Of a DNA stretch of 64,000 nt, positions 55,333 through 64,000 are shown in pieces. The DNA is from Tenrec ecaudatus (Eukaryota; Chordata; Mammalia; Afrosoricida; Tenrecidae). A program made the position numbers and the translations under genes. The stretch spans positions 148,715,525 through 148,779,524 of the forward strand of contig NC_134539.1 in assembly GCF_050624435.1 (NCBI RefSeq), given 5' to 3'. Every line of letters starts with the position of its first letter. The stretch's first letter is position 1. The notes under the pieces are model-generated. The model was not told the DNA's origin. It did no database searches and worked only from the letters and a program-made list of their open reading frames with translations.

Positions 55333-55680
55333 CCTGTGGAATATGACATTCCCCCCACCCCCCACCATGACCTTCAACCTCACCTCCAGCCCACCCACTC
55401 AGCATAGGTAACCCACTGGCTCTCTGCTGGTCAGCTCCCTCACTGACACCATCCTGTGTAACTGCTTGTTTCTGTCTGACCTTGTTTGCTGGCTCACTTG
55501 ACCAATCACAGATTACCCGGTGAATCCACTTCCCTTCCTGGTAGAAAGCTCCCAGACAGAGAGGCCGGGGCTCAGTCTCAGGAGAGGAATCTGCTGAGCC
55601 ACGTGCTGGCAACATAAAGTTCTTCCTTTTCTTATATCCCGCTTGGTATTGGCAACTCCTTGAGAGCACCTCTGGTCACA
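55333..55680 (+). repeat. Candidate solo LTR (class I type)
   Basis: A 348-bp block with TG..CA ends (TGTGGAATATGACATTCC ... CCTCTGGTCACA). Inside are a promoter-like half, 'gcaacataaagttcttcc' in the place of a polyadenylation signal, and a CT/TTG-rich end ('cccgcttggtattggcaactcc') as in class I LTR U5 regions. No matching second LTR, internal region or clear target duplication is seen, so this remains a candidate. Confidence 0.45.
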
Positions 55681-55689
55681 TACATATAA

Positions 55690-56860
55690 CAAAACAAAAT
55701 GTTTGTCAATTCAGCATTTTATGTGTACAATGCAGAGGTGTTCAGTGGGCTCATCCTATTGTACCGTCATCACCGCCCCTTATTGCTAAACTTTGTTTCA
55801 TCATTATCGACACTTCACACTTCATGTCTCTCCAAACAATGACATCACTCTTCCTCTTTCATTCCAAGTCTGATAACTACTACATTGTTGGCTGTATATA
55901 TTTATCTATTTTAGAAATTTAATGTCAATGAATTCCATAATGCGGGCTCTTTTGTAAGTGGATTTTTTTTTCTTACTCAGCGTGTTTTCGGGGTTCAGCT
56001 ATGGTGTAGCATGTAGGAGAACTTCGTTTCTCTTTATGGCTGAGCAAATCAAAGATGCTACTTGGAGGACTAAGGTGGACCTGGCCCAAGACATGGGATT
56101 TTCAACCCCTTCCTATGGATGCATGTGAAAGTTCCACATTGGATAAGGATGCCCAAAGAAGAATCAATGCCTTTGCCTTGTGGTGCTGGAGAAGAACATG
56201 GAGAGTACCCTGGGCTGCCCAAAGAACAATCACTATGTATGTCTGGGAAGAAGGACAGCCAGAACACTCCTTAAAAGAGTGGATGGTGCGACGTCATCTC
56301 ACATCCCTTCAGCTATGTGATCAGGAGAGACTAGTCCCTGGAGAAGGAACATAATGTTTGGTAGGGAGACATTGGAAAAGAGGAGGGACCTTGATGGAAT
56401 GGGTTGACACAGTGGCTGCAACAATGGGCTCAAACTTCACGAACAGTCATGAGGATGGTGTTCTGTTTGGTTGTCCATGGAGTCCCTCACTTGATGGCAT
56501 GTAACAATCGTCGTTCCATGGTGAGTAGATACCATATTTGTTTATCCGTTCCATTGTCACTTTATCATTGTTTTCATCGTTTGATGATTACCACCCGAGG
56601 TACCCACGATTCTGTTGGTATTCATGTTTTCAATGCTTTGGAGTATATACCGAGGAGTAGAAATTCTGGGTCACACCACAGTTCTGTCCAGTTTTGATTA
56701 CATGAATCATTCGCTTCTACAGCAGACCATTATGACCAGTTCAAGTTATAATTCAGTGAAATCGTCAGAGCATGAAAAGAGATGTTGGGTGTTTGCTCCC
56801 TCCACATGTGTAGTTTTTGTGGCACAAAATCCTTCTTCTTTAAGTTGTTTTATTGCCAAA
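55690..56860 (-). mobile_element. L1 3' region, antisense, with RTE inserted
   Basis: The + strand reads 'cttactcagcgtgttttcggggttcagctatggtgtagcatgtagg' and, after the RTE insertion, 'ttccatggtgagtagataccatatttgtttatccgttcc' and 'gtatataccgaggagtagaaattctgggtca'. This is the well-known antisense order of the end of L1 ORF2/3' UTR. The element is interrupted by the RTE at 56044-56511. It meets the sense L1 piece at about 56860. Confidence 0.7.
56044..56511 (+). mobile_element. RTE LINE 3' end inserted in L1
   Basis: It starts 'gcaaatcaaagatgctacttggaggactaaggtggacctggcccaagac' and ends 'ggagtccctcacttgatggcatgtaacaatcg'. The coding remnant includes RRINAFALWCWRRTWRVPW (visible in the frame at 56055-56354), the Cys/Trp-rich C-terminal signature of the RTE ORF. 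The L1 text continues on both sides. Confidence 0.8.
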
Positions 56861-56861
56861 T

Positions 56862-57250
56862 AATTGTCTTTGAAAATGGGAATCATTGCATCTCCCTTTT
56901 GACTCATTTTTAATTTGTTCTAGTTTTTAATATTTTCTGTTTTCTTTTTGATAAGGGTTTTTCCTGTTTTTTATTTGGTAATTCTTTTTTGTTTGTTTGA
57001 TTTTTGTGTGTTTTTCTGTTTACGAAATCCAGGATAAGCAAATCTGTGGAGAACGTAACAGGATTCAGTTACTCAGGGTCACGGCAGGGGACATGAGGGG
57101 AACCAGGGTACTAATAACAATGAGTACAAGAAAGAAGGACACTTTCTATAATGGATTACGGTGATGAGTGTATGAACCTTTTTAATGTGACTGAACCATT
57201 GAATTGTATGATATGTGAATTATATGCCAACAAAAACATTAGAAAAAAAA
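56862..57250 (+). mobile_element. L1 3' UTR/3' end
   Basis: The stretch 'tctccct-tttgactcatttttaatttgtt' to 'gaaatccaggataagcaaatctgtgg' and 'gaatgtatgatatgtgaattatatgcc' with a terminal A-rich run at 57237-57254 parallels the copy at 27140-27745, in the same orientation. It stands directly behind the antisense L1, so the two are head to head. Confidence 0.68.
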
Positions 57251-57254
57251 GAAG

Positions 57255-58970
57255 ATAGGAATCAGATGCCTTTATTTTGCAACTGAAAAAGAACATGATA
57301 TTCTGTCCTTTACCTGTGATACATACAGAAGAAAACAGCGTGGTTGGCTCTTAAATAATACATAAGCAAATACAAATCAAAATATGGTAATATTTCTGGG
57401 TCAAAGCATCCCTTAACCAGGCCAAGAAGAAGCTATTCGGTGCTACTGTAACCTGATGAAAATTATAGGTAGCATGCAATGTGTAAAATGACCACTTTTC
57501 ATTTTATCTGTCATAAAAAAATCCCCCATCATTTTGTATTTGAGATTTCTTGAGTATGAAATTTCACTGTCAGCTTCTCTTGTGGGCAAATACCTGACAG
57601 GAAGGCTTTGCTTGGTAAATGGAGACTGATAGTGATGAAAGAGTTTGACCATCTTTTAAGGACTGAAGAAATTAAACATGCAAACGAATAAGGCAAAGCA
57701 GATGTTGACAAAGGACCCCTTCCTGCCAATAAATGCATATCCAAGTATGACGGAATATTTATAAGCATTGGGAGTCTATTCTATAAGTTCTGATTTTAAT
57801 GACCCAAAATTTCAAATCATATTTTTGTACAGGTGGGCATGTCGTGTCATTGACTTGCATTTCAAAAGGCAAAACTAACCTTCAAATTGTAAAGAAGCAA
57901 AAAAGAAAGGCAGAGCTATCTCTATTTGAAGGGTTTTTTAGATTTTTTTTCTTCTTTCAAGCTTCCTGATTTTAGCAGGATGAGCAAGAACAGGGCTGAG
58001 AAGGTTGAACTAACTATTCTTATCCTTCCATGTGGGAGTTTTGCCCGTCGCTGTCTCTACTAACTGGAAGCCCCAAACAGATCGTGAACAATTCGCCACG
58101 CCCCACGCTTAATCTGACCAACTGCACGGCTCTGGGTGTGATCTGAGAAAAATGTTTTTAATCCCATTTTTCACATTTGGAAAAACACGTTTTGTGGAGA
58201 GATGTATGCGTCTGAAAATAGCAAACTGGAGAGTTTCACTTAAAGACATTGCCCGAGACAGTTTCATGAGGTCCAAGCATCGGGGCCTGCTCATGCATTT
58301 GCCTATTAGACAGAGGGTTTTTCCTCCATCTTGATGACCTGAGAGTACACAGAGGGATTCATGACTTATGCAGCTATATGCAAATCCTCTGCCAACAGGT
58401 ATATGTGGGAGAATCAAAGCCTGCTGGCTCCAGGCGTTCCCTGTACCTCCCCCTCTACTTTTCCCTTAGAAGCACACTGTCCTAGAAGGGGATTCTCATT
58501 GTCCTTTTTTCCCTCCCTGGGCTCACCTTCATTTTATAACTCTACTCCTGTTGTTGACCTTTTGGGGACTGCCTATCCTGTTCTTTGTCAACAAAGCATA
58601 CCATCTGTAAGTCCCAATAGAAATCAAGTCCAAAGCTTTCCAATAAATTCACCTTGTATTGTTTAGTGCATCTTTGGGCTATCAAGCAGCGTACATGCCT
58701 GTGTATGGCTGTATGTGTGCACACATGTGTGTGTTGGCAAGTTTCCTCATTACATTGTTCCTATTAATTCTTCTCACCAACATATTTTAAGCTTTTTGAC
58801 CCAAAACAATTCTGTGAGAATGAAAACCATGTCTGAGAAAGAATTGAAAATGGAGGATAGCATGTCCTGTCTCACAATCATGAGGCTACTGATCAGTAAA
58901 CATCTTGCCTACTCCCATAGCTGAGGCTAAATATGACAAGGGCAGAAGGTACTAGTTTCCACCAATGTAG
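57255..58970. other. No gene recognised
   Basis: Open frames near 58109-58666 reach 102 codons on both strands with no recognisable motif. No element is identified. Confidence 0.4.
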
Positions 58971-58975
58971 TAAAG

Positions 58976-59162
58976 CAATCCTGGTCATATAGTGCTTATG
59001 TGTTGGGCTGTGATCACATTGTTGGCAGTTCGAAACCACCACAGCCCCAAGGGAGAAAGATTGGGTTTTCTACTCCCATAAAGAGTTACAATCTCAAAAA
59101 CCCACAATGGGATCTTTATGAGTCGGCATTGACTCCGTGGCGGTGAGCTTGGTTTGGTCTGG
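58976..59162 (+). mobile_element. AfroSINE
   Basis: A well-preserved copy: 'atcctggtcatatagtgcttatgtgttgggctgtgatcacattgttggcagttcgaaaccacc', 'ctcccataaagagttacaatctcaaaaacccacaatgggatctttatgagtcggcattgactccgtggcggtgagcttggtttgg'. The tail is close to the family's common form. Confidence 0.88.
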
Positions 59163-59379
59163 AATCACATGGAAATCAAATGCAGGTGAATTGTGTGGGG
59201 GTGCATTGCAACTTGTTCTGTCCAGTGCGATGCAAGAAGAGTCATGTGTACACTTACTGCTACATCTCTAAAGAGAGAAGCAAACCCTTCTTCATCCTTT
59301 CAAATGCAAACCTCTTCACCAACAGCCAATGGAAGAACCAGGCAGGAGCTTTGGAACAAAGCATGATGGATTTTCCATG

Positions 59380-59705
59380 GACTTCTCTCTCCTGAAAACA
59401 TATCCAAAGTACACAAGACAAAATCCCACCAAGCTTGCTTCTAAGGAGCCTTGTGGCCACACTCCTTAGTAAGAAGACAGATTTGTTTGTTCTTTAGACT
59501 GTCGTTGGCACTTTGAGTATTCTCCATCAGCATAATTCAAATTGATTGATTCTTCTTTTGTCTTCCATATTCAAAGTCCTGCTTTCACATGCATATGAGG
59601 CAATTGAAAATGCCCTGGCTTGGGTCAGACATATTTTAGTCTTCAAAGAAACCTCTTTGCTTTTCAACTCTTAAAGAAGTCTTGTGAAGCAAATCAGACC
59701 ATAGC
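59380..59705 (-). mobile_element. RTE LINE fragment, antisense
   Basis: The + strand reads 'ctcctgaaaacatatccaaagtacacaagac', 'ttgcttctaaggagcc', 'agacagatttgtttgttctttagactgtcg', 'gcatatgaggcaattgaaaatgccctggcttgggtcagac', and 'aagaagtcttgtgaagcaaatcagacc': the antisense RTE C-terminal coding region, without the 3' tail. Confidence 0.78.
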
Positions 59706-59719
59706 TATGAACAATAGCA

Positions 59720-60790
59720 AGGAAAGAAAAGGGGTGTTAAAGTGAATAATTCATCAAAAGAAAACAGTTTTGTTTTCTATTTGGTTCTAGCAACTTTTGA
59801 TTGGCGCTTCTGTCACTCACAGCTGATATTGAGATACCTTGTGTTAAATTTTGTGATGTCACATAATCGAATTGGCAGGAGCAGCCTGGCATTAGAAGGA
59901 TGCCTCACTGTAACAATTCTACAATGCTTCATTCCTCTCACCGGTATCTAATTTATAGGATAGGTTATAGGACTACCCTACCTAAGTATTTAGATCACCA
60001 ATGTTTCTAGGTATAGAAACATTTATGGAAATGACATCCTTCCTGGGGACTTGAAGTTCATATAGTTCAAAAAGGCCTCAAAGACTTCTAAGCAGTGCTT
60101 GCTCATGCCGCATTTAGGAACAGCTGCTCCACAGGGTCATGGAGAAGCAGCCCGGGTTTCCTCCATTGAAGAGAAATGGTGAAGCACTTGGTTACTAACT
60201 GAAAGACAGGTGTTCCAGGCCCACCCAGGGACTCCATGAGCTAGAGAGCTCGTGATCTACGTCCATAAAGTTCACAGTAAAAATTTAAAAAACCCGAGGG
60301 CACACTTCCACTCTAACACACCGGTTTGCTCTGAGTCACAAAGAGTGTTGCGCTACCTGCCAACAACAACAATCTCCCTCGGAGCCTGGCTGTGCTGTGA
60401 AACAGTATTTGAGGCAAAGCCTTCGGGTCCTAAAAGGGAGTTTGAGATGTTAGCCACCACTTTGCTAGTGTCATGGTCCTGTGAGACAAGTAAATAGAAA
60501 ATCCGACCACGGGGTAGTCTCCTAAGCACATGCATTATAAAGACATTCCCTGAAAGCTTTCCCATTAGATGGATAATTATCAGGACCCTGCATGCCACCT
60601 GCAAGCTTGTGAAAGGGCTCCAGGGTCTAGTAAGTGGGGAGTCATCAGGCAGATAAGGCACCTGAGCATGGCTTCTCTAGGTACCAACGTTCAGGGCTTT
60701 AAGGAGGGTGCTAGGGAAGGGAGAGTTGATTCTTTTTGAGGAGGAGAGGATATGGGTGAGGCTTTCTCAATCATGATTTATGGTGGTGGC
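59720..60790. other. No gene recognised
   Basis: No element or exon is recognised. Frames of 102 and 81 codons near 60252-60661 lie on opposite strands over the same bases and show no motif. Confidence 0.4.
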
Positions 60791-60794
60791 CATT

Positions 60795-60985
60795 GTTATC
60801 AGGCGCTGTTGAGCTTGTGCCAGTTACAACTCTAGGCACAACCGAGTAAAACATTGCTCAGTCATGAGCCATCCTCATAATCCTTGCTAAGTTTAAGCCC
60901 TTGGGGGTAGCCATTGTATCAACCAGTCGCCTTGACAGTCTTCCTCTTTGTCACCATCTACACCAAAACTAGGTCCTTAAATCAA
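60795..60985 (-). mobile_element. RTE LINE 3' tail, antisense
   Basis: The + strand reads 'gttatcaggcgctgttgagcttgtgccagttacaactctaggcacaaccgagtaaaacattgctcagtcatgagccatcctcataatccttgctaagtttaagccc', the antisense RTE tail with moderate divergence. Confidence 0.68.
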
Positions 60986-61425
60986 AGCGTTTGGACAGGA
61001 ATAGTGAGTCAATACAAAGCAAAACAAAAAAACAAGTGTAAGTCTTAAGGGCTGTGGTGTAAAGGGACCGGGAACGGTGACTTGGAGCAGTTCAGCCCAC
61101 TATGAGCTTGGAGCAGGGCCTTTTTAAAGTTTGTTGCAGAATTTCGATAGAAGAGAGTCCCGAAAGAACAGCAATACAAGCTAGGGATCCACAGAATAGC
61201 TCTCTATTGCCTTCAGCATCAGGAGGCCCCTACCAAAGGAAGAGAAATCAGTCTACTCGTTAGAAGTAGAAAGTCAAAAGGGTAAAAATCCAACAAGACA
61301 GCAAACCTTTTCATTTAAACAACTGAGCAGAGGCCCCATCACTGAAGGCTCTAAAGCGTCAGGTTATAGTCAAGGGTCTGTATTCCGCATGGAAGTAGTG
61401 AAAGGGCACGTGAAGGGCTGTCTTC
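60986..61425. other. No gene recognised
   Basis: No element or exon is recognised between two RTE 3' ends of the same orientation. Confidence 0.4.
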
Positions 61426-61427
61426 TC

Positions 61428-61960
61428 TGTGGTTGGTGGTAGATGGCATCGACTGACTCATCTGACTCAGAGCAACCTCACATGCAAGAGGAGCAAACAC
61501 TGCCCGGTCCTGTGCCATCCACACCAATGCTCTTAGGTTGGTGCCCAATGCTGCAGCCACTGTGTCCGTCTGTCTCATCAAAAGCGTTCAGCTTTTGCGC
61601 TGCCTCTCTACCAAAAAATGATGCCCATTGTCAGGGACTGGCTTCTCCTGATCACGAAGTCAAAGTAAGGGGATTCATCATCCTTCCTTCTAAGAAGCAT
61701 TCAAACTGTACTTCTTCTAAGACAGATTTTCTCATTCTTTTGGCAGTCAGATATTGAATAGTGTCAATATTCTTTGATTGTACCATAATTCAAAATACAT
61801 CGACTCCTCTTCGGTCTTCGATATTCAATGTCCAACCTTTGTACTCACATGAGGTGATTGAAACAACCGTGGCTTGGATCGGGCACACCTTGGTTGACAA
61901 AGTATCAGCCTTGTCCTGCAACACTTCAAAGGAGTTTTGTAGCAGCCCAGAGTCCTTGGA
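61428..61960 (-). mobile_element. RTE LINE 3' end, antisense
   Basis: The + strand starts 'gtggttggtggtagatggcatcgactgactcatc', continues 'acactgcccggtcctgtgccatccacaccaatgc', 'ctgcagccactgtgtccgtctgtctcatc', 'gcattcaaactgtacttcttctaagacag', and ends near 'aggagttttgtagcagcccag'. Tail and C-terminal coding are present in order. Confidence 0.82.
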
Positions 61961-63180
61961 TCTCCTGACTGCTACATCTGGAACCACACATTACAACCTC
62001 GCAAGTGTGCTTTGTGAGGTTGTCAGTGACCAAAGCCTCTTTTAGGGCAACTTGAAATGTAATGCCATACGCCCTCTGGTGGATCGAGTCAGTCCCCAGC
62101 CCCGGATACTAAGGAAAGAAAATGGACTGAGAGAACCCCAGAATGGCAAATAGGAGAATAATTGGATCATAAGTATACTTGACAGAGATGCATACCGGAT
62201 CCACTTGCCCTTGTTGAAAAGGGTTAGCCCTTGAGTAAGAAAGAAATGCAATTTTTTCATCTGTATTTCAAAATGCCGGGAGTTCTATTTTTCTCCCTAC
62301 TTGTTCCTCCAGCTCTTTCCTGGGGAACTTTGCCACCGGTTTCTATCTCTCAAATCCTTCAGAGGTTCTCCCGTGCCTGACTTCACTTGAGATGCCTCTC
62401 TGAAAGTTTGCTATTTCTTTCAATATTGCTCATGGAAACGATGACATGAAGAAGGCATTCTGAAAAGCAATGTTAAAGCACGCTGTGCTTTTATAAGAAT
62501 GACAATCACTTACTTATAAAAGGAATGATGTCTGGCCAGAATTTCACCAGCATGTCTGTTTCTCTCTTCGGTGTGTCTAGGAGACAGAAAAAGAGCTTGA
62601 CCTTTATCAACACAAACTCACACTGGCTATGAATCAGAAAACAGTAATTAAGCAAAAATATTAACATATGAAGCTACTGTTTCTCAACACAACCTCCATG
62701 TAGACCCACTTCCAAAGGCCATGTTTCCATCTCTAATCCTTCCCCAAAGAACCCTGCTCTTTAATGTATACCACATCAAAAATTAAAGTTGCTATATCCT
62801 TCAAGGACTTGGATCACATTGTTTTCCAATGTTCTTTGGGCTCTGAGAACAAAAAAGAAGTTCTCACAGGGCAATATTGAGGCTGTAGTGTGAGTAGGGT
62901 TAGGTTTCCCAAGGAAATTTTCCAAGGACAACTCTTTCTATCCTTGAAGAAAGAGCAGGTTCTGGGCTGATGAGGGTGGGGTGTTCTCCATTGTAACTTA
63001 CTTCTTAATCGGCTCCTTGATCACCCTGTGTCCTTTGAGAAAATCTAGCTCGATTGTCCCTCATAAAAAACACTTACCACCACTTGCTGAACTCACCGCT
63101 CTGCCTAGAATTTGACTGGTTCAGTCGATCTCCTGAGAAGCCATTGTTCTGGTTGCATCTTAACACAAAAAACTTATGGG
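61961..63180. other. No gene recognised
   Basis: No element or exon is recognised in this stretch. Confidence 0.4.
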
Positions 63181-63184
63181 GACT

Positions 63185-63345
63185 CACCTCAAAACTCTCA
63201 CTGCCATTGAGTGGATGCTGACTCACAGCCACCCTATAGACCAGGTGGAAGTGCCCCTGTGAGTTTCCAAGACTGTAGCTCTTTATGGGAGTAGAAAACC
63301 TCAACTTTATCCCATAGAGACTAAGCAAGTGTATTACTGAGAGAA
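63185..63345 (-). mobile_element. AfroSINE, antisense
   Basis: The + strand reads 'ctcactgccattgagtggatgctgactcacagccaccctatagaccaggtggaagtgcccctgtgagtttccaagactgtagctctttatgggagtagaaa'; the head end is diverged. Confidence 0.8.
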
Positions 63346-63639
63346 CTTGTCTGCGGCCACTAATCACAGTCATGTTTCAGCACCTTGTTTAGGAATCAAC
63401 TCATGCATGTATGAACTGAAATCTGAATAGTGAAAGATTTTGTGTATTCTTGTGTGTGTGTCCTTGTTCAGTCTTCAACAATCTTTCTTCAAAGAGGCAC
63501 AGCCAGACTCCTCCTGAGTGGATGGATAGACTTAGTCTCACTCACTTTGGACAGGAAGGACCAGAATTGGGAGAGGCAGCTCTGTATAATTAGCAAAGTG
63601 AAGTTAGCTTGGAAGAACTGCAAACTGTACGGAAGGCAT

Positions 63640-64000
63640 TAAGATAAAACAAGGCTTCAGAAACTGAAGAAATACAAATTGAAATGTGTAAACACACTGA
63701 TGAAGTGTTGGAAGTACTCACTACTCTATGTCAAGAAATTTAGAAGACCTGACCATTCTACTAAAACACATCCATATTTGTATGTGAAAGGTGACCCCAT
63801 AGAATGCAGACAATATCAACCAATATCATGAATCACATATGTAAGTAAAACTGGCTGAAGATCATTCAACAGTGGTTGGAGCAATAGATTGACAAGGAGC
63901 GGCCAGAAATACACTCTGAACTCAAAGGAGGACTTGAATGAAGGGAGAGCTTTGCTGACGTCAGGCAGATGTTGCTTGGCTCAAAGCAGAGACTACCAGA
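63640..64000 (+). mobile_element. RTE LINE, RT region (cut by window end)
   Basis: The copy reads 'gatgaagtgttggaagtactcactactctatgtcaagaaattt', 'aaggtgaccccatagaatgcagacaatatcaaccaatatcatgaatc', 'aaactggctgaagatcattcaacagtggttggagcaatag' and ends 'tggctcaaagcagagactaccaga'. This corresponds to the RT part just upstream of the catalytic box (compare 11075-11370). The rest lies beyond the window. Confidence 0.78.

Noticed and set aside
1..64000. CRISPR arrays, bacterial operons, tRNA or rRNA genes
   Set aside because: No regular spacer arrays and no intact tRNA cloverleaf were seen; tRNA-like boxes belong to AfroSINE heads. The content is clearly mammalian.

Overview
This window reads as nuclear DNA of a placental mammal, from an intergenic or intronic stretch made mostly of mobile-element remains. 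No open reading frame looks like an intact host gene and I could not support any host exon. The best lineage guess is Afrotheria, most likely a tenrec (Echinops-like). This is inferred from three things seen together: many tRNA-related AfroSINE copies (box-B-like GGTTCAAATC head, tails of the type 'gtcgctatgagtcggaatcgactc'); many RTE/BovB-clade LINE copies ending in CAACAACAAC-type 3' ends; and three short hAT elements with CAGTGGTTCTCAACC-type inverted ends and 8-bp target duplications that match the SPIN family, which I recall as having entered the tenrec lineage and some other tetrapods horizontally. The species call is inference; the repeats themselves are seen directly.

Layout. 1-9 kb: RTE 3' ends, AfroSINEs and two copies of an L1-like 3' terminus in opposite orientation, in AT-rich DNA. 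9.3-12.9 kb: a long 5' part of an RTE element (endonuclease and reverse transcriptase remnants, + strand) abutting a decayed mariner transposon (- strand). 13.3-14.7 kb: a class III (ERV-L-like) protease-reverse transcriptase fragment. 14.8-18.2 kb: AT-rich DNA with CA repeats. 18.4-21.4 kb: a gamma-type (class I) retroviral gag-protease remnant running into a polypurine tract and one LTR; two SPIN elements have inserted into it, one exactly at the protease active-site codon. 23.5-24.4 kb: an RTE 3' end split by an LTR-like element carrying a purine-rich minisatellite. 27.1-28.7 kb: an L1 3' end, an AfroSINE and a long (AT)n tract. 35.5-41.5 kb: an RTE 3' half followed by a longer ERV-L-like provirus remnant (gag, protease, RT, RNase H, integrase, dUTPase; no LTR seen). 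42.0 kb: a third SPIN. 44.5-46.8 kb: RTE, AfroSINE and L1-like antisense pieces. 47.9-52.2 kb: a near-full-length RTE on the - strand, interrupted by an L1-like insertion with a 15/16-bp target duplication and by a second, unclassified insertion of about 860 bp; it keeps the longest open frame in the window (187 codons of RT). 55.3-57.3 kb: a possible solo LTR and two L1 pieces arranged head to head, one carrying an RTE insertion. 58.9-64.0 kb: AfroSINEs and RTE pieces, the last running off the window end.

There is no operon-like cooperation here. The value of the window is its nested insertion history, which gives relative ages: RTE older than L1 3'UTR insertion; RTE older than the LTR-like element; class I ERV older than SPIN; L1 older than one RTE copy. 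I did not find a credible new biological system.
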